Shown here: in pieces, positions 46,589 to 59,903 of the stretch | Position numbering within the stretch: the first letter of the stretch is position 1 | Layout: each line of letters starts with the position of its first letter | Origin: Lysobacterales bacterium | GTDB taxonomy: Bacteria; Pseudomonadota; Gammaproteobacteria; Xanthomonadales; Xanthomonadaceae | Direction: 5' to 3' | DNA: 64,000 nt | NCBI GenBank assembly: GCA_019510125.1 | Contig: JAEKKX010000012.1 | Span: forward strand, 1-64,000 | The notes under the pieces: generated by a model | Told to the model about the DNA's origin: nothing | The model's input: only the letters and a program-made list of their open reading frames with translations | Database searches by the model: none | Translations under genes and position numbers: made by a program

Positions 46589-47854
46589 ATGTCGGATGCG
46601 GCAGTGAAGGAAGGCGCCTCGGTACAGACGCTGCGTCGACTGCGGACCGAGCATGGCCCGGTGTTCTGGGACCGGACGCGTCCGGACATGCTCACCGTGC
46701 TCGATCCGCAGGTCACGCAGAAGCTGGAGGCGATGAACTTCGCCGATCTGACCATGCTCGACGACGTCGCCGACGTGATCCGCGGCCGCAAGAGCGCGCC
46801 GTTCGACTGGCACCGGCTGCGCGCCGCGTGGCAGGGCCAGATGCGGCACCTGATGGACGCCGAAGGACTGCGCCGGCTGGCCCACGACATGCGCCGGATC
46901 GTCGAGGCCGATGTCGGCCGGCCGCTCGATCTGCTGTGGCTCGCCGAGCGCGTGTCCATCGACCCGCTGGTGACCCCGATCATCGCCGGCCTCGGGCCGA
47001 GGGCGCGGCGGATCGTGGTCGCGGAAGTGCTGTCGAAGGTCGCCTGGGTGCTCGGCGACGTCGACCACGACCGCATCGTCACCGTCGTGCACAAGCCGAA
47101 AATGATCGCGCTGCAACTGCTCGCCGGCCTCGTTGTGCGCCGCGAGCTGAAGGGGCGCGCGACCGGGCGCAGGCCGCGCCAGCGCGACCTGGCCGATCCC
47201 GTCGTCGACCTGATGCCCACCCTGGGACTGGGCCGCGCGGTCGATGCGGTGACCTCGCTGCTGACCGCGATCACCGGCTCGCCCGGCGCCGCCGCGGGCT
47301 GCCTGCTGTTCGAACTCCAGCGCCAGCACGACTGGCGCGCGCGCATGGAGGCCGAGCTGGCGGGCGTGTCCCTCGAGGCGCTGTGCGAAGGCCCGACCCG
47401 ACAGGCGCCGGTGACCGCGCGTTTCGTCAAGGAAGTGCTGCGGATCTGGAGCTCGCCGCCGGTGGTGACGCGCAACGTACGCACCGAACTGTCGCTGGAC
47501 GAGGTCAAACTCTGCCCCGGGCAACAGTACACCATCAGTGCGTACATGCTGCATCACGACGATCGCGACTGGCACGATCCCGAGCGGTTCGATCCCGATC
47601 GCTGGCTGAGCGAGCGCCGCGGCCAGTGCCCGCACGGCAGCTACGTGCCGTTCGGCTGGGCGCCGAAGAACTGCGTCGGCGCCAACCTGGGCATGGCCCA
47701 GTTGATGATCCTCGCCCACCTGTTCTGCACCCGCTTCCGGATCGAGCCCTCCGATCCCGACCGCGCGTCGATGGCGGTGGCCTCGCTGGTGCGTCCGAAG
47801 GATTTCGCGGGCGTCGTGCATGTGCGCGAGGCCGCGGCCGCGGAGGCGCCATGA
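46589..47854 (+). CDS. Cytochrome P450, probable RiPP-modifying enzyme (second)
   Basis: A 421-residue P450-type protein, distantly related to the first. It starts at ATG 46589 with GGGAGAA upstream. The K-helix ExxR is EVLRIWSS, a PERF-like motif is DPERFDPDRWLSERR, and the haem loop is YVPFGWAPKNCVGANLG with Cys near residue 362; the second Gly of FGxGxxxC is Ala and the usual Arg is Lys-Asn. The N-terminal part (MSDAAVKEGASVQTLRRLRT) has no membrane anchor. It overlaps the MATE gene by ATGA. Two P450s and two precursors suggest either two successive cross-links or one enzyme per peptide. Confidence 0.87.
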   Translation: MSDAAVKEGASVQTLRRLRTEHGPVFWDRTRPDMLTVLDPQVTQKLEAMNFADLTMLDDVADVIRGRKSAPFDWHRLRAAWQGQMRHLMDAEGLRRLAHDMRRIVEADVGRPLDLLWLAERVSIDPLVTPIIAGLGPRARRIVVAEVLSKVAWVLGDVDHDRIVTVVHKPKMIALQLLAGLVVRRELKGRATGRRPRQRDLADPVVDLMPTLGLGRAVDAVTSLLTAITGSPGAAAGCLLFELQRQHDWRARMEAELAGVSLEALCEGPTRQAPVTARFVKEVLRIWSSPPVVTRNVRTELSLDEVKLCPGQQYTISAYMLHHDDRDWHDPERFDPDRWLSERRGQCPHGSYVPFGWAPKNCVGANLGMAQLMILAHLFCTRFRIEPSDPDRASMAVASLVRPKDFAGVVHVREAAAAEAP

Positions 47855-49230
47855 AGGACCTCACCCGGGGACGCATCGAGCCCCACCTGCTGCGCATGGG
47901 CGGCGCGATCCTGGTCAGCATGCTCGCCGGCAACGTCTTCGCGCTGGCCAACCTCTACTGGCTGGGCCGCCTCGGCCCCGAGGCGCAGGCCGCGGTCACC
48001 CTCGCCGGTTTCCCGATGATGCTGCTGCTCACGCTGATGCCGGTGCTGAGCGTGGGCTCGGGCATCCTGATCGCGCAATCGGTCGGCGCGAAGGATCGCG
48101 ACCGCGCCGACCGCATCTTCAACGAGGCCTTCGGCGCGGCGCTGCTGTTCATGCTGGCGTTCGGCACGTTCGCCTGGATCGAGCGCGACGCCTTCGGGCG
48201 CATGCTCACCGCCGACCCGCGCGCAGCGGCGCTGATCTCGACCTACTTCCGCTGGTTCATCCCGTCAATCGTGGTCCAGTTGCCGCTGTACCTCATCGCC
48301 GGCGCGCTGGAGTTCACCGGCAACGTGCGCATCGGCACGATCGCGCAGACCGCGACGGTCGCGTTCAACGCGCTGCTGACGCCGGCGCTGATGTTCGGCT
48401 GGTTCGGACTGCCGGCGCTTGGCGTCGCCGGCACCGGGCTCGCCGCATTCCTCGCCTGCGGCACGGTGATGCTCGGCCTGCTGGTCTACTTCCAGCGGCG
48501 CAGCGCGTATCTGACGCTGCAGCCGGCGATCTGGTTCTCGCGGCCACGCGAACTGTGGGGCGCGCTGAAGCTCGGCCTGCCGACCGGCATGGAGAGCGGC
48601 GTGCTCGCGCTGTACCTGCTCGCGATCGCGCTGATCCTGCGCCCGTTCGGCGCCGCCGACCAGGCCGCGTTCGGGGTCGGCCAGCGGATCTTCCAGGCGG
48701 CGCTGCTGCCGCTGATGGCCCTGAGCAGCGCGACCTGCGTGATCGTCGGCCAAAGCCACGGCGCCGGCCTGCCCGACCGCGTCCGCGAGATCCTGCGCCG
48801 CGCCCTGCGGGTGGCGATGATCGTCGCGCCGCTGCTGCTGCTGGCGCTGGAACTGGGCGCGCCGTGGATCCTCGCCGCGTTCACCGACGACCCGGAGGTC
48901 CGCGTCGCCGGCACCCGGCTGCTGCGCATCGTCGCGATCACCGTGCTGCCGTCGGCGGCCGCCTACGTGATCTTCGCGGTGCTGTCCGGGCAGGGCAACA
49001 CCCGCGCCAGCCTGTTCACGCAACTGGTCTACGCCGGCGTGGTGGTCGCCTCGGCGCTGCTGCTGTCGCGGCTGCCCGGCTTTCGCCCGGCCTGGCTGTG
49101 GATCGCGATGAGCGCCGCGGGCTTCGTGCAGGCGGGCATGGCGGTGTTCTTCCTGCGCCGGCATGCCGGGCGTCGCGACGGCGCGGTGGCGCCGCTGGCC
49201 GCGCCGGCGGAACTGGGCGCGACCTCCTGA
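47851..49230 (+). CDS. MATE-family efflux transporter
   Basis: A 459-residue inner-membrane antiporter of the multidrug and toxic compound extrusion family, with about twelve hydrophobic segments. Family marks: GGAILVSMLAGNVFALANLYWL at the N-terminus (first part GGAILVSMLAGNV), GSGILIAQSVGAKDRDRADR and LGLPTGMESGVLALYLLAIA. ATG 47851 overlaps the P450 stop. In the RiPP reading it exports the mature compound; MATE proteins serve that role in several small-peptide clusters. Confidence 0.93.
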   Translation: MKDLTRGRIEPHLLRMGGAILVSMLAGNVFALANLYWLGRLGPEAQAAVTLAGFPMMLLLTLMPVLSVGSGILIAQSVGAKDRDRADRIFNEAFGAALLFMLAFGTFAWIERDAFGRMLTADPRAAALISTYFRWFIPSIVVQLPLYLIAGALEFTGNVRIGTIAQTATVAFNALLTPALMFGWFGLPALGVAGTGLAAFLACGTVMLGLLVYFQRRSAYLTLQPAIWFSRPRELWGALKLGLPTGMESGVLALYLLAIALILRPFGAADQAAFGVGQRIFQAALLPLMALSSATCVIVGQSHGAGLPDRVREILRRALRVAMIVAPLLLLALELGAPWILAAFTDDPEVRVAGTRLLRIVAITVLPSAAAYVIFAVLSGQGNTRASLFTQLVYAGVVVASALLLSRLPGFRPAWLWIAMSAAGFVQAGMAVFFLRRHAGRRDGAVAPLAAPAELGATS

Positions 49231-49248
49231 CCGTCGCCGGACGCACGC

Positions 49249-50568
49249 ATGCACGCCGTCGCCACCGCCGCACGCACCGACGCCCCCGCCTTCGTTCGCG
49301 AGGTCGGCGGCATCGCCGAATACCGGTGCGCGAACGGCCTGCGCCTGCTGCACCTGCCGATGCCGTCGATGCCGGTCGCGCTGGCGATGATCACCTGCGA
49401 GGTCGGCAGCCGCCACGAGCCGGCCGGGCTCAAGGGCGCGAGCCACTTGATCGAACACATGATGTTCCGGGGCAGCGCGCGGTTCCATCGCGGCAACGGC
49501 GGCTCGATCCACGCGCTGCTGCAACCGCTCGGCGTCGAGGTCAACGCGACCACCTGGCTGGACCGCACGCACTACTTCGACCTGGCGCCGAGCGAGCATC
49601 TCGACCTGGTGCTGGAGATCGAAGCCGATCGCCTGCAGGCGCTGCGCATCGATGCCGGGGACCTGGAGGCCGAACGCGGCGTCGTGCTCAACGAACACGA
49701 CCTGTACGCCGGCGATCCGATGGAGAAGCTGCACGCGGCCGTGTGGCGGACGGCGTATGGCGACCATCCCTACGGCCATCCGGTGCTGGGCACCCGCGAC
49801 GACGTCCTCGGGCTCGGACGCGAGGCGCTGGTCGGCTACTGGCGTCGCCACTATCGCCCCGGCAACGCGACGCTGGCGCTGATCGGCGACGTCGCGCGCG
49901 AGCGCGCGCTGACGCTCGCGCAGCGGCACTTCGGCGCGTGGCGGGACGATGGCGCGCCGGGCGAGGACGACGTGCCGCCGCCGTCGCCGCAGGACGGCGA
50001 ACGCCGCGTCGTGGTCCGCCAGGCCGCGCCGCCCGAGGCGGTGATGCTGGCCTGGCGCGGGCCCGATGGCCGCAGCCGGGACGCGGACGCGCTGGCGCTG
50101 CTGGGGCCGATCCTGATCGGCGGCAAGGGCGCGCGGCTGTATCGTCCGCTGATCGCCAGCGGCCTCGCGGTCGCCGGCGGGCACCATGCGTGGCGGCTGC
50201 GCCAGCCGGGCCTGTTCCAGTTGCAGGCGGAGCCGGCGCCCCCCGGCGACCACGCGCGCGTGGAGCGCCTGCTGCGCGATGCGGTCGCAGCGATCGTGCG
50301 CGACGGCGTCGGCGCGGACGAACTCGACCGCGCCAAGGGCTTCCTGCGCGGCCAGCTCGCGATCCAGCGCGACGGTCCGGTGGCCATCGCCATGCAGCTC
50401 AACGAGGCGATCGCCGCCGGCGACTGGACGCTGTACCCGACGCTGCCCGAGCGGATCGCGTCGCTCACCGCCGGCGACCTGCAACGGGCCGCCGCGCGCC
50501 ACCTCGTCGACGCACGGCTCAGCGTCGGCCACCTCGTGCGCGATGCGTCCGCGGCGGAGGCCGGCTGA
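49249..50568 (+). CDS. M16-family zinc peptidase, catalytic subunit
   Basis: A 439-residue insulinase-type peptidase. The inverted zinc motif HxxEH is HLIEHMMF (His 66, Glu 69, His 70), and the third ligand lies in AERGVVLNEHDLY about 75 residues later. Residues 30-215 form the M16 catalytic domain and 200-430 the inactive companion fold. It has no clear signal peptide, unlike secreted M16 proteins, so it would act inside the cell on leader peptides. It follows the MATE gene by 18 bases and overlaps the next gene (TGATG). M16 pairs mature other RiPPs (AlbE/AlbF for subtilosin, PqqF/PqqG). Confidence 0.93.
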   Translation: MHAVATAARTDAPAFVREVGGIAEYRCANGLRLLHLPMPSMPVALAMITCEVGSRHEPAGLKGASHLIEHMMFRGSARFHRGNGGSIHALLQPLGVEVNATTWLDRTHYFDLAPSEHLDLVLEIEADRLQALRIDAGDLEAERGVVLNEHDLYAGDPMEKLHAAVWRTAYGDHPYGHPVLGTRDDVLGLGREALVGYWRRHYRPGNATLALIGDVARERALTLAQRHFGAWRDDGAPGEDDVPPPSPQDGERRVVVRQAAPPEAVMLAWRGPDGRSRDADALALLGPILIGGKGARLYRPLIASGLAVAGGHHAWRLRQPGLFQLQAEPAPPGDHARVERLLRDAVAAIVRDGVGADELDRAKGFLRGQLAIQRDGPVAIAMQLNEAIAAGDWTLYPTLPERIASLTAGDLQRAAARHLVDARLSVGHLVRDASAAEAG

Positions 50569-51842
50569 TGGTCGCCGCCGGCCGCCTCGCGCCCGCGTCC
50601 GAGCCGCCGACCGTCGAAGTCGCGTGGCCGACGGGTGCGCTGTACGGACTGCGCACCGACACGCCGGACGCGTTCGCGCTGAGCGGGTCGTTCCGGATCG
50701 CGCCGGCGGCCGACGGCGACGACCCGCTGCTGCTGCACCTGGTCGCGGCGCTGGCGACGTGCGGCACCCGCCATCGCGACGAATTCGAGATCGCCGACGC
50801 GCTGGAGCGCCGCGGCGCCACGCTGTCGCTGTCGGTCGAACCGGAGCGGGTCGCCTTCGCCGTGCGCGGCTGCAGCGCCGACTTCGACGCGCTCGTCGCG
50901 CTGCTCGTCGAATGCCTGCGCGAACCGGTGTTCGACGCGGCCGCCTTCCACGCCGAGCGCGCGCGCCTGATCGCCGAACTGCAGGCCGAGGACGGCGACC
51001 CGGCGACGCGGGCCGACGCCGCGCTGTCGCGGCTGCTCTACGCACCGACGCACGCGCGCCACCGCCCCGACGCCGACGCGTTGATCGCCCGCCTGCAGCG
51101 CTGCACGGTCGAGGACGTGCGCCGCTGTCACCGCGACCATTTCGGCGCGACCGGGCTGCGGATCGCGCTCGTCGGCGATCTCGATCTCGACGCCGCCGCG
51201 GCCACGGTCGAACGCAGGTCCGGCGATTGGCCCGCGCGCCCGCTGCCGGCGTGGCCCGACAGCGCGCTGCCGGTGGTCGCTTCGCCGCTGGCGCGCATCG
51301 CGCTGCCCGAGGCCGGCTACGTCCACGCCGCCCTCGGCCGCCGCCTGGCGTTGCGCTGCGACCACCCGGACCATCCCGCGCTGTGGCTGGCGAACCGGCT
51401 GCTCGGCGGCGGCTTCGGCTCGCGGTTGGTGGCGGCGGTCCGCGAAACGCGCGGTCTGACCTATTCGATCCAGTCGCAGTTGGCGAAGCCGCATCCGGAT
51501 CTCGACGGCCACTGGCAGATCGACCTCGCCGTGGGCGCCGACAGCCTCGACGCCGGGCTGGCCGCGACCCGGGACACGCTGGCGCGCTTCCTCGACGAGG
51601 GCGCGTCCGCCGCCGAGCTCGACGCGCGCCGCGCCCAGGCCATCGGTGCGTTCAGGATCGGCCTCGCCACCCTGCACGGCCTCGGCGAGACGATGTTGTT
51701 CGGGGCCGAGCGCGGCTGGGGTGCGGCCCACCTGCGCACGTTCCCCGAGCGCCTGCGCGCGGTGGACCTCGCGACGCTGAACCGCGTGCTGCGCGCGCAT
51801 TTCGCGCTCGACGACGTGCGCACCGCGATCGCGGGGCCCTGA
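50568..51842 (+). CDS. M16-family peptidase-like, non-catalytic subunit
   Basis: A 424-residue homologue of the upstream protein without HxxEH; the equivalent place reads LLLHLVAALATCGTRHRDEF. The C-terminal half keeps the substrate-binding signature ETRGLTYSIQSQL and the glycine-rich loop LLGGGFGSRLVAAV (R/Y pair), as in the companion subunit of heterodimeric M16 enzymes. It is translationally coupled to the catalytic subunit (TGATG). Last gene of the proposed RiPP operon; a 190-base gap follows. Confidence 0.92.
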   Translation: MVAAGRLAPASEPPTVEVAWPTGALYGLRTDTPDAFALSGSFRIAPAADGDDPLLLHLVAALATCGTRHRDEFEIADALERRGATLSLSVEPERVAFAVRGCSADFDALVALLVECLREPVFDAAAFHAERARLIAELQAEDGDPATRADAALSRLLYAPTHARHRPDADALIARLQRCTVEDVRRCHRDHFGATGLRIALVGDLDLDAAAATVERRSGDWPARPLPAWPDSALPVVASPLARIALPEAGYVHAALGRRLALRCDHPDHPALWLANRLLGGGFGSRLVAAVRETRGLTYSIQSQLAKPHPDLDGHWQIDLAVGADSLDAGLAATRDTLARFLDEGASAAELDARRAQAIGAFRIGLATLHGLGETMLFGAERGWGAAHLRTFPERLRAVDLATLNRVLRAHFALDDVRTAIAGP

Positions 51843-52032
51843 TCCGCCGGCCCCGATCCGCCAACCCTGATCCGCCGGCCCGTCCGGTCGCCCGGCCCAT
51901 CGCGAGACTCTTCGCCCGCGCCCGCGCGTGAACGCGCGCTCCGGCGCCGCCGCAGCGGTCCGCCGATTTGCCCGCAGTCCGGTGGCATGGCCATACTCCC
52001 GGGACGCTGCGAAAAGGCGTTGCGGAGACGAG

Positions 52033-54177
52033 ATGGACACTTCCGAGCTGATGAACATCGAACAGGCCCGGCAACTGCTGGCGCGGGTCGGCGTGCAGGT
52101 CCCGCGCGACATGCCGCCGCAGACGGTGTTCGGCAGCCTCGACGTGCTGCTGCAGGGCGTGCCGCCGCAGGTGGTGGCCGCCGCGGTGACCCAGGGCGCG
52201 GAAACCGCCTACGGCGCGCAGGCCGGCGTCACCGCGCCGCCGTTCATGCCGGCGAACTACAGCGTCAACGTCGGCGTGCAGGGCCGCGTGGCGCTGTCGG
52301 ACGTGCAGGCCGGGCCGGGGCTGGAGCAGAGCCAGACCTTCCGCGCCTCGCTGCAGTTGCAGCAGGACGACCGCCTCGCGGTCGAGCGGACGATGCTGCA
52401 GAAACTCTACCGGCTGCCCGATTCGAGCCTGCTGCCCGAGGGCGTGCGCGATGCGCTGCAGAGCGGGCCGTTCCAGGACGCCCGCGACCGGATCGAGCGC
52501 AACCCGGCGCTGCGGACCATCGCGCGCGGGCTGCCGTTCTCGTTCGAGCACGTCGAATCGCAGGGCACGCGCCTGACCTACGAGGCGACGGTGCCGCCCG
52601 AACAGGGCCGCCGGATCGCCGCCGGCGACACCAGTGCGCTGCCCAATCCGCTGGACCCGCTGTCGATGCCGGCCGGCAGCTCGGTGCTGATCCGCGGCCA
52701 GGATTTCCAGGCCAGCAGCACCGAAGCCGGCTACAAGCTGCTGATGGCCGGGGCCAGCGACGGCCGGCTGCAGGGCGCGGGGTTCTCGGTGCGCCGGCTG
52801 GAGGGCTCGATGGTCGAGATCGCCACCGGGCCGATCGACACCGTCGAGAACGCGCTGTACGCCGGCGTCGGCCGGCGCGGCATGGCCACGGTGCAGGTCG
52901 GCGTCGAGAACAGCCTCGAGGAGCGGCGCCTGTCGGTGGCGCAGCTCGACCTGGCCACCCCGGGGGGCCAGGCGGCGTACCGCCAGTTCCTCGAGGGCGG
53001 CCGCGTGCCGGACGCGCCCGGGCCGGGCGTGCCGCAGGCCGGACAGCGCACCGAGCTGTCGATCGAACAGGCGCAGCGGCTGGGGCTGTACGTGGGCGCG
53101 GCCTCGCTCGCCTTCGACAGCACCACCCAGCAGCAGGTGACGGTCGACAACCTCGGCGGCCGCGAGCAGGTCCGCTTCCAGTACAGCCGCGAGGGCCAGG
53201 TCGCGACCGAATCGCGCTTCCCGATGGGCGCCGACGGGCGTCCGGATTTCAGCCAGGGCCAGTACCGCATGACCCTGCCGGACGTCGGCCCGAACGAGGC
53301 CGGCGCGCTGCGCGGCGCGTTCGGGGGCACGCCCGGGCCGCGCGGCCTCGACGACCGCCAGGCGGTGGACCTGGCGATGGATTCGGCGCAGTTGCTGCAG
53401 TTGCGCGAACGCGCCCGCGATTACCTGGCCGCGCGCCCCGGCGGCGCGCAGACGCTGGCCGACCTCGATGCCGGGCGCAGCACGGGCGGCTCGCTGATGG
53501 AACGGATGGCCGGCGCGCGCACCGCGCACGAGGTGTTCGGCGCGATGCAGACCGATCCGGCGCACGTCGTGCCGGAACTGCAGCGCCTGAGCGTGGGCAT
53601 GCCGCGCGAACGCGGGCCGCTGCCCGGCGGGCTGACCATCGAGACGCCGGAAGCCATGCGCGGGCAACTGGCCGGCATGGGCGCGGACGATCGCGAACGG
53701 CTGATGGACCGCTTCTACCGCGCCGGGCAACCGCCCGCGGCCGACGCCGCGACGCCGGCGGCGCGCGACCCTGCCGCGGCGACGCCGACGGCAACACCGA
53801 CGCCGGCCTCTGCGCCGTCGGGCCCGCTGCTGACCGATCCCGCGCACCCCGACCACGCGATGTTCAGCACCCTGCGCGCGCGGATGCCGCCCGGCGCTTC
53901 CGACGACCAGGTGGCCGTCGCCACCGCGCGGGCGCGGCAGGAAGGCATCACCCCGGACCGGCTGGAGCGGGTCGCGGCCGATCCCGGCGACCAGAACCGG
54001 GTGTGGCTGATGGGCAGCGTGCCGGGGTTCCGCACGATGGTGGACCTTTCGCAGCCGGCGCCGCCGATCGAGCGCACCAGCGCGGAGCTGCTGGCCGCGC
54101 GCGAGCAGGCCCCGGAACCGACGCCCGCGACGCGCATCCAGGACCGCGCCCAGGAGCGCCCTGCGCTGGTGCAGTGA
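52033..54177 (+). CDS. Probable type IV secretion effector with C-terminal XVIPCD
   Basis: A 714-residue soluble protein. GGAGA lies just before ATG 52033. Residues about 597-690 show the Xanthomonadales VirD4-interacting domain: LLTDPAHPDHAMFSTLRARM, then VAVATARARQEGITPDRLER and LERVAADPGDQNRVW, which targets antibacterial effectors (X-Tfe) to the X-T4SS. The preceding 590 residues are Gln/Arg/Ala-rich (VPPEQGRRIAAGDTSALPNP, TVENALYAGVGRRGMATVQV) and I recognise no toxin domain. No lipoprotein immunity gene lies immediately upstream, where it is usually found; only a small membrane protein is close downstream on the other strand. Confidence 0.82.
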   Translation: MDTSELMNIEQARQLLARVGVQVPRDMPPQTVFGSLDVLLQGVPPQVVAAAVTQGAETAYGAQAGVTAPPFMPANYSVNVGVQGRVALSDVQAGPGLEQSQTFRASLQLQQDDRLAVERTMLQKLYRLPDSSLLPEGVRDALQSGPFQDARDRIERNPALRTIARGLPFSFEHVESQGTRLTYEATVPPEQGRRIAAGDTSALPNPLDPLSMPAGSSVLIRGQDFQASSTEAGYKLLMAGASDGRLQGAGFSVRRLEGSMVEIATGPIDTVENALYAGVGRRGMATVQVGVENSLEERRLSVAQLDLATPGGQAAYRQFLEGGRVPDAPGPGVPQAGQRTELSIEQAQRLGLYVGAASLAFDSTTQQQVTVDNLGGREQVRFQYSREGQVATESRFPMGADGRPDFSQGQYRMTLPDVGPNEAGALRGAFGGTPGPRGLDDRQAVDLAMDSAQLLQLRERARDYLAARPGGAQTLADLDAGRSTGGSLMERMAGARTAHEVFGAMQTDPAHVVPELQRLSVGMPRERGPLPGGLTIETPEAMRGQLAGMGADDRERLMDRFYRAGQPPAADAATPAARDPAAATPTATPTPASAPSGPLLTDPAHPDHAMFSTLRARMPPGASDDQVAVATARARQEGITPDRLERVAADPGDQNRVWLMGSVPGFRTMVDLSQPAPPIERTSAELLAAREQAPEPTPATRIQDRAQERPALVQ

Positions 54178-54264
54178 TCAGGCACGCCACGGCCGTCCGC
54201 GGCGCCTGCCGACGCCGGCCGGATGGCGGTCGAAACGAGGAAACCGGTCGCGGTCGAAGCGCGC

Positions 54265-54606
54265 TCAGCGCTTCTCGCCCACCTGGGTCTGCACGCACAG
54301 GCCCCACACCAGCGTGACCAGGCCGCCCATCGACACCACGTTCAGCGCGACGTGGGCCAGGCTGAAGACGGCGAACGCCTGCGACAGGCCGGCGGCGCCG
54401 TCGCCGCGCAGGGCCAGGTTCTGCACGATCACCAGGCCGACGGACAGCAGCGACGCCACGATCATCGCGCCGAGCCCAATCAGCCCGATGCGACGCCCGT
54501 GGCCGGGACGGGCGCTGGTCAGCAGCAGGGCCAGGGCGATGCCCATGCCCAGCAGTTCGGGCAGCGCATAGCCCAGTGTGCCCAGCCAGATCCCGAAGTC
54601 GTCCAT
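54265..54606 (-). CDS. Small membrane protein
   Basis: A 113-residue hydrophobic protein with about three transmembrane helices (YALPELLGMGIALALLLTSA, LIGLGAMIVASLLSVGLVIV, VALNVVSMGGLVTLVWGL). Unknown family. ATG 54606 lies four bases before the aroE stop, so it is probably the last gene of the hemB-GNAT-aroE transcript. It is convergent with the effector gene; an immunity role is possible but speculative. Confidence 0.7.
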   Translation of the reverse strand: MDDFGIWLGTLGYALPELLGMGIALALLLTSARPGHGRRIGLIGLGAMIVASLLSVGLVIVQNLALRGDGAAGLSQAFAVFSLAHVALNVVSMGGLVTLVWGLCVQTQVGEKR

Positions 54607-54610
54607 GGCG

Positions 54611-55449
54611 TCAGTCAGCGGTCTGCAGCGCCGCGTGGCGCGCGGCGAGTTCGGCGTACACCTGGCCGGTGCCCGGACGCACGCCGTGCCAGAGGAAGAA
54701 GCTCTCGGCCGCCTGCTCGACCAGCATGCCGAGGCCGTCGATCGCGTCGCGCGCGCCGGCGGCGCGCGCCCACGCGAGGAACGGGATCGCAGCCTCGCCG
54801 TAGCTCAGGTCGACCGCCGCGCTGCGCGGGCCGACCAGCGACATCGGCAGCGTCGGCAGCGCGCCGGTGCGCGCGGCGGAGGTGGCGTTGAGGATCAGGT
54901 CGAACTCGCCCAGCGTGCCGAGGTCCTCGAAGTAGCGCGAGTGCACGCGGCCGGGCTCGCCGATCCAGTCGACCAGCGCGTCGGCCCTGGCGCTGTCGCG
55001 GTTGACCACGAACACGTCGCCGACGCCGGCGTCGAGCAGCGACGGGGCGACGCCGCGGGCCGCGCCGCCGGCGCCCAGCAGCAGCGTGCGCCGGCCGCGC
55101 AGGTCGAGGCCGTGGCGTTCGGTGAGGTCGCGGACCAGGCCGGCGCCGTCGGTGTTGTCGCCGCGCCAGCCGTCGCCCTCGCGGACCAGGGTGTTCACCG
55201 CACCGGCGCGCTCGGCGCGCGCGCTGAGCGCGCCGCACAGCTCGGCCGCGCGCTGCTTGTGCGGCAGGGTCACGTTGGCGCCGAGGCCGCCGCGCGCCGC
55301 GAACGCGGCGAGCGCGTCGGCGAGGTCGTCCGGCGCGCATTCGATCGCGACGTAGTCGAGGTCGATGCCGGTCTGCCGGGCGAAGGCCTGGTGGATCTTC
55401 GGCGACAGCGAATGGAGCACGGGTTGTCCGAAGACGGCGTAGTGTCGGG

Positions 55450-55453
<4 letters not shown>
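54611..55453 (-). CDS. aroE: Shikimate dehydrogenase
   Basis: A 280-residue NADPH-dependent enzyme reducing 3-dehydroshikimate. Start ATG 55453 ([20 protein letters not shown]) with the substrate-binding SLSPKIH; the catalytic Lys is in [10 protein letters not shown], the NADPH fold is [15 protein letters not shown], and the end [18 protein letters not shown] is typical. It overlaps the GNAT gene by ATGA. Confidence 0.96.
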
Positions 55454-59774
<4,321 letters not shown>

Positions 59775-59779
<5 letters not shown>

Positions 59780-59873
59780 GAGCGACGTGAGTCGCGACCC
59801 CACGCGGCTTCGGAAACGTCGGCGCAGCCTTGCCGGAAAGACTTTCGGGTCGCGACTCTCGTCGCTCCTACAA
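59775..59873. repeat. Inverted-repeat element (GGAGCGACGTGAGTCGCGAC type)
   Basis: Arms 59775-59800 and 59847-59873 with one mismatch (TGAGTC versus GACTCTC). The TAG stop of the ABC ATPase gene (59777-59779) lies inside the left arm, so the repeat may have supplied the stop. Confidence 0.88.
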
Positions 59874-59903
59874 ACAGCCGAAAGGCGGAAAGCGCGTCGG
59901 CGA

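Noticed and set aside
47820-51842. Alternative plus-strand frame of 1,340 codons over the MATE and M16 genes
   Set aside because: Only its last part, from 50568, is the real second M16 gene; the earlier part is a shifted frame rich in Arg/Ala and unlike any protein.
54265-54606. Immunity protein of the XVIPCD effector
   Set aside because: It is on the other strand, coupled to aroE, and has no lipoprotein signal; nothing but proximity supports it.
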